Below are positions 8,279-16,483 of a stretch of 64,000 nt of DNA, piece by piece. The DNA is from an uncultured Oscillospiraceae bacterium (GTDB lineage Bacteria; Bacillota; Clostridia; Oscillospirales; Oscillospiraceae). Below the pieces are notes generated by a model that made no database searches, had not been told where the DNA came from, and worked only from the letters and a program-made list of their open reading frames with translations. The stretch covers positions 1 through 64,000 of the forward strand of contig CAKTNP010000004.1 in the NCBI GenBank assembly GCA_934589155.1. The letters are read 5' to 3'. Position 1 is the stretch's first letter, and every line of letters begins with the position of its first letter. The position numbers and the translations under genes are program-made.

Positions 8279-9418
8279 TTAATTATGGTCGTAGTAGTAT
8301 TCCTCGGCTTCGTCGTAGTCGTAAAAATCGTCGTAGTGGTCCTCATAGAAATCCTCGGGGTCATAGTAGTCGGCGGCGTCGTAAGGGTCGTCGTCCTCCG
8401 TGGCTTGGGGACGGTAGGCGGGCTTCTTCTCCATTTCCTCCTTGGTATACTGCCTTACCTTGGTCACCTGACCGTCTACACACTCCACAGAGAAATAGGT
8501 CTTGCCGTTTTTCTGGAATTCGTAATAGGTCACGGTTTTCAGCTTATGGTCGATATACATTTCCTTGGTGTACCTTTCGGCGGGATCCCCCAGCGCGGTG
8601 TTGTAAATATCGCTCTGGGCCATGCCGCAATAGGGCAGCTTGGTGCCCAGCTCCGCCAGGCGCTGCTCTTCGGCCTTTTTGTGTTCCTCCGCGCTGCGGC
8701 GCCGGGCCTCCTGATAGGGCTCCTCCAGATTCGTTTTATACCGGGCGATCTGATTCGTGAGCCAGGGAGGCGACGCGTGAAAGACCAGATCCTTCCACAA
8801 ATAATCCTGCATGAGACCGTGGGCCCCCAACGGATCTCCGTTGTCAAACGCAACGCGGGACCGGCTGTACCGCTTCAAGGCAAAGGTGTCCAGAAAATCC
8901 TCATCTTTGATGGAGGAAAAGGCCTGGTCGGCGCCGGCAAAGTCCTCCCGGCGGAGGCAGGACAGCCCCCGGCCGTAGGCGGTCAAGGTGTTCAGGTTGA
9001 CTAGGATCACCAGGGCCAGGATTCCGGCGGCCGCGGCGATCACCGCCCAGCGGCGGGACCGCTTTTTGCGGGTCTCCCGCTTTTGAAAGGCGGCCTTTTC
9101 CTCCGGAGACAGGCCTTGCAGGCAGCGGCTGCGGAGGTCCGCAAGCTCGCCCCGCAGATCCTTCACGTCGTCGATCGACGTCCAGACCACAATTGCCGCC
9201 AGGCCGATATTGAGCAGGAACAGAAAAATGTCGCCGCCGTTCACTCCATCAAGGATCATGCTGACACACTCGATTGCGGCAATGATCAAAAAGAAAATCA
9301 GGAAAAAGAAGGGAATCAGATTCTTATCCCAGAATTTCTCCTTGGCCGCCTGGCGCTGGGCCTCATATTCTTCAAAGGTCATGGGAGAGCCGCCCAGGGC
9401 GGGATCGTGGGGATCCAT
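8279..9418 (-). CDS. Unknown three-TM membrane protein with Asp/Tyr-rich tail
   Basis: I do not recognise a family. The 379-residue chain has a polar N-terminus, two hydrophobic segments (about 34-56 and 65-85), a basic cytoplasmic loop, a third hydrophobic segment near 130-150, then a soluble, helix-rich domain of about 170 residues and a final 40 residues composed mainly of Asp, Glu and Tyr. The soluble part includes AGADQAFSSIKDEDF and GDPLGAHGLMQ, faintly like tetratricopeptide helices, which I would not press. AAGAAGGAGGCGCTTTAT supports the start. It has its own promoter and terminator. The acidic tail may bind cations or cell-wall polymers; this is speculation. Confidence 0.75.
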   Translation of the reverse strand: MDPHDPALGGSPMTFEEYEAQRQAAKEKFWDKNLIPFFFLIFFLIIAAIECVSMILDGVNGGDIFLFLLNIGLAAIVVWTSIDDVKDLRGELADLRSRCLQGLSPEEKAAFQKRETRKKRSRRWAVIAAAAGILALVILVNLNTLTAYGRGLSCLRREDFAGADQAFSSIKDEDFLDTFALKRYSRSRVAFDNGDPLGAHGLMQDYLWKDLVFHASPPWLTNQIARYKTNLEEPYQEARRRSAEEHKKAEEQRLAELGTKLPYCGMAQSDIYNTALGDPAERYTKEMYIDHKLKTVTYYEFQKNGKTYFSVECVDGQVTKVRQYTKEEMEKKPAYRPQATEDDDPYDAADYYDPEDFYEDHYDDFYDYDEAEEYYYDHN

Positions 9419-9469
9419 ATAAAGCGCCTCCTTCTTTGCCGTTCAAAACCATATCAATAGATTATTCAT

Positions 9470-9498
9470 ATTATAACTCAAATGCGTTGACTTCGCAA
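9470..9498 (-). promoter_or_regulatory. Promoter of the acidic-tail membrane protein gene
   Basis: Minus-strand TTGCGA (9493-9498), 17-base spacer, TATAAT (9470-9475), about 50 bases before the start. Confidence 0.65.
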
Positions 9499-9536
9499 GA
9501 ATCGTTCGGATCAAAGCCAAAAAGCCGGCAGCCGCG

Positions 9537-9569
9537 AAAAATCCCGCCCGGGCAGGGGCCCGGGCGGGG
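9537..9569 (-). terminator. Terminator of the mre/PBP2 operon
   Basis: GC stem at 9543-9568 followed on the minus strand by ATTTTTC, shortly after the PBP2 stop. It is base-for-base the hairpin found at 8247-8273. Confidence 0.85.
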
Positions 9570-9575
9570 TGTTCT

Positions 9576-11648
9576 TTAATTCAGTCCGTTTTCCAGAGGC
9601 AGGTTCTCATCGGAGGTGGTCTGGTTGAAATAAGCGTCCAGGATCGACCGGGCAATGGGACCCAGCTGACCGGAATAGGCGCCCTTCTCCACGAAGATGG
9701 AAATGGCGATCTCCGGATCGTCCGCCGGGGCAAAGAGGATCAGAGAGCAGTTGCCGGAGCCGCCGCCGCCGTGCTCGGCGGTGCCGGTTTTGGCGCAGAT
9801 CTTCACGGGATAGTCGCCGAAGGTCTCATACAGAGAGCCCTCCGGCTCCTGGGCGCACATGTTCATACCTGTGGTATAGGCCTCATAAGCCTCGTCGGAA
9901 ATTTCCAGCCGGTTCAGGATCTCCGGCTCCGACTCCGCCACCAGGGTCTGATAGTCGGCGGATACCACCCGGCTCAGGAAGGTGCAGCGGTACCGGGTGC
10001 CCCGGTTGGCCAGGGTGGCGGCATAGGAGCACATCTGAATGGGAGTGAACCGGTTTTCGGACTGGCCGATGGAGGCCGTGATCTTATCGGCGGTGTACCA
10101 CTCACCGTGGTCGTCGCCGTAGATCTCCTTCTTGGTCTCCGGGTTGGCCCGGCGGCCCTGGGCCTCCGGCATTTCGATGCCGGTCTTCTCTCCCAGGCCC
10201 AGGGCCTTGGAGGTGGCATCAATGGTGGCGATCTTCAGCTGGTCGCCCAGCCAGTAGAAATAGTAGTTGCAGGACACCATCAGGGCCTGCTCCACGTCGA
10301 TGGTGCCGTGGGTAATGCCCTTGTTGGTATAGATCAGGCACTGGGGGGCAAAGCCGTCCTCGGCGTATTTCGTAAACACGCCCTCGTCGGTTACAGGGGT
10401 ATGCCTGGTAATCACTCCGGCGTCAATGCCGGCAATGGTCATGCAGACCTTGAAAATGGAACCCGGAGCGTAGGCCGCCAGCAAAGCCCGATCATATAGG
10501 GGATCAAAGGGCTCCTCCAGCAGCTTGGAGTAATTCTCGTGATAGGTGGCGGGATCATAGGTGGGATAGGAGGCGCAGGCCAGGATCTCGCCGGTCTTAA
10601 CGTTCTCCACCACCACGGCGCCGCCCTCGGCGTCCTTACCGGCGCCCTTGTCGTTGACGCCGTTTTCCCGAATGTTCAGGATATGATTCTCCAGGGCCCG
10701 CTCCGCCGTGATCTGAAGGCTCAGGTCAATGGACGTCTCCACGTTGTTTCCGGCCACGGGCTCCACCTCCCAGGTCTCGGAGATCACGTTGCCGCTGCTG
10801 TCGGTAACGGTGCGCTTCCAGCCGTTGGTGCCGTGGAGGTATTGCTCAAAGGCCATTTCAAAGCCCGACTGGCCCACCTTGGCATCCATGTCGTAGCCCT
10901 GTTCCTCATAGTAATCCGCCTCGTCGGGCTCGATGGCGCTGACAAAGCCCAGAATGTGGGCGGCGTACTTGGTCTTGTACTCCCGGACCGTGGTGTATTC
11001 CACGCTCATGCCCGGGGTATTGGTCTCCAGCAGCACGCTCAGGTCGTCGGCGGAAATGTCGTCCACCAGCACATAGGCCGGCAGATTGGTCACGCCGCTG
11101 CGGAGCTCGATCTCATAGCGCAGGCCGATGACCTTCCGGACCTCTTCATCGGACCAGTCGTCGGGTAGGTGGTAGGCGCTGCGGAGCTCCCGGATCAGCC
11201 GGCTGGCGGAAATGTCCGAGTCCAGGGACCGGTTCTCCAGAAAGGCCCGGAAGTAGCTCTGCCAGGCGGAGCCGTAGTCCTCCAGGGTGTACTCATAGGG
11301 CTTCGTATCCGTCACGGGGAAATGCTCGTTATAGGTGAGCCCCAGCTCCTCGCAGGCGGAGATCAGGGTCCGCAGAGAGCCGTTGGGATCGTCGCCGCTC
11401 AAAAACACGAAGTTGTCAAAGACCAGGTTGAAGCTGGCCCGGTTGGTCACCAGCACGTTGCCGTTCCGGTCCATAATGGCGCCCCGGGCCGCCACCACCC
11501 GGGTCAGGGTGGTATTGGTGGTGCCGCTGACGGGAGCGGCGCCCTCATTTTCCCGCTGCTTGGCAAACATCTGCATGGTATACACTCCCAGGATCAAAAC
11601 CAGCACCAAAAGGGCAGCGATGGCCCGGGTTTTCGTTATTCGTTCCAT
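9576..11648 (-). CDS. mrdA: Penicillin-binding protein 2 (elongasome transpeptidase)
   Basis: A class B penicillin-binding protein that cross-links peptidoglycan during side-wall growth, partnered by MreC/MreD and a SEDS glycosyltransferase. From ATG 11648 (GGAGGGACCCA upstream) it has 690 residues: one membrane anchor at 10-26, a dimerisation/pedestal domain to about 300, then the transpeptidase domain with SxxK at S397-K400 (GSIFK), SxN at S459-C-N461 and KTGTAE from K620. All three catalytic motifs are intact. The start lies inside the last codons of mreD (13-base overlap). As last gene of the U32-maf-mreC-mreD operon it is assigned to PBP2 rather than a divisome PBP. Confidence 0.94.
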   Translation of the reverse strand: MERITKTRAIAALLVLVLILGVYTMQMFAKQRENEGAAPVSGTTNTTLTRVVAARGAIMDRNGNVLVTNRASFNLVFDNFVFLSGDDPNGSLRTLISACEELGLTYNEHFPVTDTKPYEYTLEDYGSAWQSYFRAFLENRSLDSDISASRLIRELRSAYHLPDDWSDEEVRKVIGLRYEIELRSGVTNLPAYVLVDDISADDLSVLLETNTPGMSVEYTTVREYKTKYAAHILGFVSAIEPDEADYYEEQGYDMDAKVGQSGFEMAFEQYLHGTNGWKRTVTDSSGNVISETWEVEPVAGNNVETSIDLSLQITAERALENHILNIRENGVNDKGAGKDAEGGAVVVENVKTGEILACASYPTYDPATYHENYSKLLEEPFDPLYDRALLAAYAPGSIFKVCMTIAGIDAGVITRHTPVTDEGVFTKYAEDGFAPQCLIYTNKGITHGTIDVEQALMVSCNYYFYWLGDQLKIATIDATSKALGLGEKTGIEMPEAQGRRANPETKKEIYGDDHGEWYTADKITASIGQSENRFTPIQMCSYAATLANRGTRYRCTFLSRVVSADYQTLVAESEPEILNRLEISDEAYEAYTTGMNMCAQEPEGSLYETFGDYPVKICAKTGTAEHGGGGSGNCSLILFAPADDPEIAISIFVEKGAYSGQLGPIARSILDAYFNQTTSDENLPLENGLN

Positions 11649-12484
11649 TGGGTCCCTCCGATTTTGCCCACGGCCCGGATCACGGGATACAGGACGGGGC
11701 ACACAAGAAAGCTGAAAACCGCGGTGACGAGGCCCTGATACCAATAGGACCAGGGGGCCCGGCCCAGAAACAGGGCCGCGAAGAAGCGGACCTCCTCATG
11801 GATCACCAGGCCCAAAAAGCAGCACAGCAGCACCGAGGTCAGGTTCCGGGCCAGCCGGGCCTGCCGCAGGGCCCCCAGCACCGCCGCCTCCAGAGGCAGC
11901 AGCAGAATGGAAACGGAGCCCAGAGGCGCGCCGTCAAAGCTCCAGAACAGGGCCGAGCACAGGGCGAAGAGGCAGCCCCCCTCCATGGGCGACATCATGC
12001 ACACCAGCAGGATCACCGCGGGCACGAAGCTGATGGAGCAGCCGAACACGGTGATCCGGCTGAACACCACGTCCTGAAACAGGGCCGTCAAAAACACCGT
12101 CAAGGCGCACAGGCCCCAGCGCAGGGCCTTCATCCGCTGGTTCTGGGTCAGATACAGCTTGCCCGCCAGGGTGGTGCTTTCCGCCGCCTCCTGCAGCAGG
12201 GAGTTTTTCTGCTCCTGCCGGTCCTGCTCCGCCTTTTTCTGGCGCTGGGCCAGCTTTTTCTGCCGGCGGCGCCGGGCCTCGCTTCTGCGCTGGCGGTCCT
12301 GGCGCTCCCGCTCCCGCTGGGCCTGGAGCTCCCGCTCCTGGCGCTGGGCGTAGGCCGCCGCCCGGCGGGCCCCGGCCTCCTCGTCATAGCGGCGCTCCGC
12401 AGCCCGCTGCTCTTCCCGGGCTCTGCGCAGGGCCTCCTCATCCTCCGGCCGGAACCGCCGGGTCTCATCCTCGGAATATGGCAT
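11636..12484 (-). CDS. mreD: MreD-like rod-shape protein with long charged N-terminus
   Basis: The C-terminal part (about residues 115-282) is a hydrophobic protein with five or six membrane segments, as in MreD, an integral component of the rod-shape machinery. The position between mreC and the PBP2 gene confirms the identity. The odd part is the first 110 residues: a highly charged, Arg/Glu/Gln-rich stretch with repeated RQER and RRR patterns, predicted to form a long cytoplasmic helix or coiled coil. Normal MreD has about 160-180 residues and no such extension. The start at 12484 has AAGGAGG eight bases upstream, so the extension is translated. Operon: mreC ends 22 bases upstream. Confidence 0.87.
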   Translation of the reverse strand: MPYSEDETRRFRPEDEEALRRAREEQRAAERRYDEEAGARRAAAYAQRQERELQAQRERERQDRQRRSEARRRRQKKLAQRQKKAEQDRQEQKNSLLQEAAESTTLAGKLYLTQNQRMKALRWGLCALTVFLTALFQDVVFSRITVFGCSISFVPAVILLVCMMSPMEGGCLFALCSALFWSFDGAPLGSVSILLLPLEAAVLGALRQARLARNLTSVLLCCFLGLVIHEEVRFFAALFLGRAPWSYWYQGLVTAVFSFLVCPVLYPVIRAVGKIGGTQWNE

Positions 12485-12506
12485 TTTCCGGCCTCCTTCC
12501 GCCGTG

Positions 12507-13337
12507 TCAGTTCTGATAATCCGTCAATACAAAGACCTGCTCCAGGCTGGAAAAGTCCGCCGCAGGTTCCAAAAGGGCATATTTTGCCACGCCGGTCTCG
12601 TCATAGCCCGCGTCGGCCACATAGCCCAGCACCAGGTCCCGGGGATACACCGTAGAGCCGGAGGTCACCACCTGGTCTCCGTTGCGGATAATGGCGTCCG
12701 CCGGCAGGTAGTTCACCCGGAGCTTGCCCTGCTCCCCGGAGGCATAGGCGCCCTGAACGATGCCGTTGTAGCCCGAGGCCGTCAGGGTGGCGCTGATCTC
12801 CAGGGCCGGATCCAGCACCGTGGTGACGGCGGCCCAGTTGGAGCCCACCTCCGCCACCAGGCCCACCATCTGGCCCTGGGCGGTGATGACGCACATGCCG
12901 GTCTCCACGCCGCTGTTGCTCCCCCGGTTGATCCGGAAGGTATGGGCCCAGTTGGTGGAATCCCAGGTGGTGATGTAGGAGGACACCAGCTGGTAGTCCT
13001 CGTGCTCCTCCGTCAGAGCCAGCAGCTCCCGGAGCCGCTGATTCTCCCGCTCCAGGGTGTCCGTGGTACGGGCCTCGGCCTCCATCTGGGCGATCCGCTC
13101 TTTCAGCTGCTCGTTTTCCGCCTCCAGAGACTCATACTTGAAAATATAGCCGTAGATCTGCTGGGCGCCCCGGGTCAGGGACTCCACGCCGCTGCGCAGG
13201 GGGGTCATAATGGTCTGCACCAGCTTCTCGGGCAGGGGCGTTCCGCCCCGGACAATGCCCAGGATCCCCAGGGCCGCCGCCAGAATCAGGGCCACGGCCA
13301 GGATCCTTATCACCTTTCCGGAAAAGAATCGTTTCAT
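12507..13337 (-). CDS. mreC: Rod shape-determining protein MreC
   Basis: MreC forms filaments outside the membrane that activate PBP2 for lateral wall growth. The 276-residue chain has an N-terminal membrane segment (about 8-25), a coiled coil (about 60-105, rich in Glu/Gln/Leu heptads) and a beta-rich C-terminal domain with the family strings TWDSTNWAHTFRINRGSNSGV and VVTSGSTVYPRDLVLGYV-like pattern. I chose ATG 13337, preceded by GGAGGGCGG; the longer frame starts inside maf. It lies between maf and mreD in a single operon; mreB, often the gene upstream, is not in the window. Confidence 0.94.
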   Translation of the reverse strand: MKRFFSGKVIRILAVALILAAALGILGIVRGGTPLPEKLVQTIMTPLRSGVESLTRGAQQIYGYIFKYESLEAENEQLKERIAQMEAEARTTDTLERENQRLRELLALTEEHEDYQLVSSYITTWDSTNWAHTFRINRGSNSGVETGMCVITAQGQMVGLVAEVGSNWAAVTTVLDPALEISATLTASGYNGIVQGAYASGEQGKLRVNYLPADAIIRNGDQVVTSGSTVYPRDLVLGYVADAGYDETGVAKYALLEPAADFSSLEQVFVLTDYQN

Positions 13338-13351
13338 GGTCCGCCCTCCGG

Positions 13352-13918
13352 TCAAACGCCCAGCACCGGGAGCCCCAGGCTCCGCAGGGTCTGGGTCAGG
13401 GCGCACAGAGGCAGACCCATGACGTTGTAATAGTCTCCCTCCAGCCCACGAATGAACAGGGCCCCCAGGCCCTGAATGCCGTAGGCTCCGGCCTTGTCCA
13501 GGGGCTCGCCGCTTTCCACATAGGCCTCGATCTCCCGGGGCAGCAGATCCCGGAAGAAGATCCGGCTCTCCTCGGTCTCGGTGACGGCCTTGCCGTCCTT
13601 TAAGACCGTGTAGCCTGTCACCACCAGGTGGGCCCGGCCCGACAGCCTAGCCAGCATTTCCCTGGCCTTTTCGGGGGTGTGGGGCTTGCCCAGGACCTCC
13701 CCGTCCAGGATCACCACCGTATCCGCCGCCAGGACCACGTCCTTAGGACCGGCGGCCACGGCCCGGGCCTTTTCCCGGCTGAGCCGGGCCACCTCCAGAA
13801 CCGGGTCGATGCCCGGGGTCATGGTCTCGTCAATGTCCGCGCTGACCGCCGTAAAGGGCAGGCCCAGACGGCCCAGCAGCTCCCGCCGCCGGGGAGATTG
13901 TGAAGCTAAGATCAGCAT
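13352..13918 (-). CDS. maf: Maf nucleotide pyrophosphatase
   Basis: Maf proteins hydrolyse dTTP, UTP and modified pyrimidine triphosphates and are linked to septum inhibition. At 188 residues it has the full family signature: N-terminal LASQSPRRRELL, the acidic ADTVV motif near residue 68, EVLGKP and the closing AGAYGIQG block. ATG 13918 follows AGAGGGAATTTAC. It sits between the U32 peptidase and mreC, the usual maf-mre gene order in Firmicutes. Confidence 0.95.
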   Translation of the reverse strand: MLILASQSPRRRELLGRLGLPFTAVSADIDETMTPGIDPVLEVARLSREKARAVAAGPKDVVLAADTVVILDGEVLGKPHTPEKAREMLARLSGRAHLVVTGYTVLKDGKAVTETEESRIFFRDLLPREIEAYVESGEPLDKAGAYGIQGLGALFIRGLEGDYYNVMGLPLCALTQTLRSLGLPVLGV

Positions 13919-13953
13919 GTAAATTCCCTCTTATGTCAAATTTCCGAATATTC

Positions 13954-16041
13954 TTATTCCACGCCCCGTCCGTACAGGCCCCGGGTGCAGGTCCCGGCGG
14001 AGAAGGGGTCCGGGCTGTCCCAGCAGCGCAGGACGCCGTCCACCTCCCGGGGGTTTTCCGTGGTGAAGCACAGCCGCAGAGCCCACAGGCCCATATGGTC
14101 CAGCTCCTGCCGCTTGTCCAAAAGATACAGCTTCTTGCTGTTGAGCAGGATGCTGCGGCACCGGTCCCCGTCCTTCAGCACCGGAAAATCCGCCCCGGTC
14201 CGGTCCACCAGCCGGGTGGGGACCCCGGCCTGACAGGTGCAGGCACCGGTCCGGCCCCGGATCAGGCAGTTTTCCGTCACCATCAGGGGCAGGCGGCCAT
14301 AGACCAGCATCTCCGTAGGCGCCGCCTTGGACACGTCCCGGATCTGGGGCAGACTCATTTCAAAGGAGGCCGTCACGGACCGGAGGCCCGCCTGGCCCAC
14401 AAGGTTCATGGACCGGGAGTTGAACAGGTTCAGGCCGAAGTCCCCGCAGGGGGCCAGGCCCTTCCGGGCCGCAAGCTCGATCTGGCCCAGGTTGCCCACC
14501 AGGGCCAGCGTCACTCCCGCCCCCCGGGCGGCATCCAGCTGGGAGCCGACGGCGGCCAGGTCCGGGTCCCGGGTGACCCGGGGCAGCACCGCCGCAACGG
14601 GCACATACCGGTTGATCTCCCCCCAGAAGCCGGGCTCCCCGGCAACGAGGTGCAGGGGCACATACAGCCGCTCCGGCCGCAGGGCGATGAGTTTCTTTGT
14701 GACCTGGTCCTTTCTTGTGACCTGGACCGTCAGGCCCGGCTTTCCCTTATGGCCCGGGAACCGCTTCACGGGCCGGGGACGGCCGGAGGCCGCGGGATCC
14801 CGGCGGCCCCGCAGGGCCGTCAGCTCCGCCAGCACCTCCCGGCGCATACCGTTGATGGCGGCGGCGGACAGGCTCAGCCCCGGGGCGATCCGCACGGCGC
14901 AGTTCACCGCCCGGTAGGGGGTGCCGCCGGTTTTCGCCAGCCGCTCCTGAATATCCTCCGCGGTGGTGGGCCGGGTCCGGGCGATCTGGGCCCCGGCTCC
15001 GGCGGTGCGGCACAGGTGGCCGTCGTTATCCCGGACCGCCAGCTGGGTCAGCTCCTCCGTGGATTCCAGAATGAACTCCACCGGCACCCGGGGATTCTCT
15101 ACGGTCTCATAATCCGGCCCCGGGTTTTTCGACTTTTTCCCCCGGGCCTCCTGCTCCGGCTGGCGGACGCCGAACATGTGGGAGCCCGTGTCCCCCACAA
15201 AATAGCCGTCGGTAAAGCCCTGCCGGGAAAAGGCCGCGTCCAGGGCCTGCATATCGTCTCTGGTGATCCGGCCGCCGTCGATGGCGCCCCGGTAAATCCT
15301 CGTCACCGTGGCCACATAGTCCGGCTTTTTCATCCGGCCCTCCAGCTTCAGGGAGGCCACGCCCATGCGCTCCAGTTCCGCAATATGCCGGACCAGGCAG
15401 TTGTCCTTTAAGCTCAGGGGATACTTGTTTTCAAACCGGCCGTAGCCGTAAGGCAGGCGGCAGGGCTGGGCGCAGAGGCCCCGGTTGCCGCTGCGGCTGC
15501 CGATGACCGAGGACAGGTAGCACTGGCCGGAATAGCACATGCACAGGGCCCCGTGACCGAATACCTCGATCTCAATGGGGCTCTGCTGACAGATCCGGGC
15601 GATCTCTCCGGAGGACAGCTCTCGGGACAGCACCGCCCGGGTGCAGCCCAGCTCCGCCGCCCGCAGGACCCCCTCCAGATTGTAAATGCTCATCTGGGTG
15701 GAGGCGTGAACGGCGATCTCCGGGGCAATGTCCCGGCACAGCTCCAAAACCCCCAGATCCTGGACGATGAAGGCGTCCACCCCGGCGCTCTGGGCCATGC
15801 GGACGGTCTCCGCCGCCCCCTCCAGCTCCCGGTCGGACACCAGGGTGTTCAGGGTCAGGTGGACCTTCACCCCCCGGACGTGGCAGTACTTCACCGCCTC
15901 CGGCAGGGTCTCCTTTGTAAAGTTGCGGGCATTCTGCCGGGCGTTAAAGGGGCCGCAGCCCAGATAGACCGCATCCGCCCCGTTCTGCACGGCAGCCCGG
16001 AGGGCCTCCATGGATCCGGCGGGAGCCAACAGTTCCAGCAT
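13954..16041 (-). CDS. U32 family peptidase / RlhA-like RNA hydroxylation protein
   Basis: A 695-residue member of family U32 with a C-terminal extension of DUF3656 type. The TIM-barrel part starts with LLAPAGSMEALRAAVQNGADAVYLG and holds the U32 signature with conserved Cys (EVFGHGALCMCYSGQCYLSS, then CAQPCR), residues thought to coordinate an iron-sulfur cluster. E. coli RlhA, of the same architecture, hydroxylates C2501 of 23S rRNA; other U32 proteins act on tRNA. Function here is inferred from family only. First gene of the maf-mreCD-PBP2 operon, 35 bases before maf; no direct link to wall growth is known. Confidence 0.88.
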   Translation of the reverse strand: MLELLAPAGSMEALRAAVQNGADAVYLGCGPFNARQNARNFTKETLPEAVKYCHVRGVKVHLTLNTLVSDRELEGAAETVRMAQSAGVDAFIVQDLGVLELCRDIAPEIAVHASTQMSIYNLEGVLRAAELGCTRAVLSRELSSGEIARICQQSPIEIEVFGHGALCMCYSGQCYLSSVIGSRSGNRGLCAQPCRLPYGYGRFENKYPLSLKDNCLVRHIAELERMGVASLKLEGRMKKPDYVATVTRIYRGAIDGGRITRDDMQALDAAFSRQGFTDGYFVGDTGSHMFGVRQPEQEARGKKSKNPGPDYETVENPRVPVEFILESTEELTQLAVRDNDGHLCRTAGAGAQIARTRPTTAEDIQERLAKTGGTPYRAVNCAVRIAPGLSLSAAAINGMRREVLAELTALRGRRDPAASGRPRPVKRFPGHKGKPGLTVQVTRKDQVTKKLIALRPERLYVPLHLVAGEPGFWGEINRYVPVAAVLPRVTRDPDLAAVGSQLDAARGAGVTLALVGNLGQIELAARKGLAPCGDFGLNLFNSRSMNLVGQAGLRSVTASFEMSLPQIRDVSKAAPTEMLVYGRLPLMVTENCLIRGRTGACTCQAGVPTRLVDRTGADFPVLKDGDRCRSILLNSKKLYLLDKRQELDHMGLWALRLCFTTENPREVDGVLRCWDSPDPFSAGTCTRGLYGRGVE

Positions 16042-16120
16042 GGCACATACCTCGTTTTCGTAGATCCGGCCCGGGGGATCCCGGCCGGGTAAACCGTCTA
16101 AAAATGGTCAGTCTCTGAAT

Positions 16121-16149
16121 AGTATAACATATTCCTTACAAAATGGCTA
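16121..16149 (-). promoter_or_regulatory. Promoter of U32-maf-mreCD-PBP2 operon, -35 touching the MITE-like element
   Basis: Minus-strand TATACT (16121-16126) is preceded at 17 bases by TAGCCA (16144-16149), a 4/6 match to TTGACA. The last two bases of the hexamer region are the TA at the edge of the inserted element. Confidence 0.45.
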
Positions 16150-16419
16150 GCGTCAGTTAACAAAGGCACACATGCCCGCAGGACGTCCCGGCCCGCCCTT
16201 CGCGGCGTTATCGTCCTTGACTTGCGCCAGCAAGCCTGCGTCCTCTGTCTTGCGAAGAACGCGCCGGAGCGCCCGGCGGGTCTTCGAGTTTTCCCGGAGG
16301 ATAAACGGCGGATGGCGAGGCAGACGAAGCAGATGGGCTGTCGCCCATCCATGAGGATAACGACGCCATCTGTCGTTTAGACCCGTGAAAACCATGTTTG
16401 CCCTTGTCAACTGACGCTA
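16148..16419. mobile_element. MITE-like element with terminal inverted repeats and TA ends
   Basis: The left end TAGCGTCAGTTAACAAAGGC (from 16148) and the complement of the right end (TAGCGTCAGTTGACAAGGGC, ending 16419) match at 19 of the first 21 bases, and at about 24 of 27 including ACATG further in. Both ends begin with TA, as expected for the TA target duplication of the IS630/Tc1/mariner group. At about 270 bp it has no transposase. An open frame of 85 codons spans the element on the minus strand but looks like no known protein. It includes a small hairpin, GATGGGC/GCCCATC, near 16332-16350. Confidence 0.8.
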
Positions 16420-16446
16420 CAAAAACCGGAACAAACCAATACTTTT

Positions 16447-16479
16447 CCGCCGGGCAAGGGGGTCTCCCCTGCCCGGCGG
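16447..16479 (-). terminator. Hairpin after the P-type ATPase gene
   Basis: Stem CCGCCGGGC (16447-16455) pairs with GCCCGGCGG (16471-16479) with further inner pairing. It lies five bases after the ATPase stop. No run of T follows on the minus strand, so termination may be weak. Confidence 0.55.
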
Positions 16480-16483
16480 CAGC

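Noticed and set aside
16153-16410. An 85-codon open frame spanning the MITE-like element
   Set aside because: It begins and ends inside the terminal repeats and has no ribosome site or domain; most likely fortuitous.
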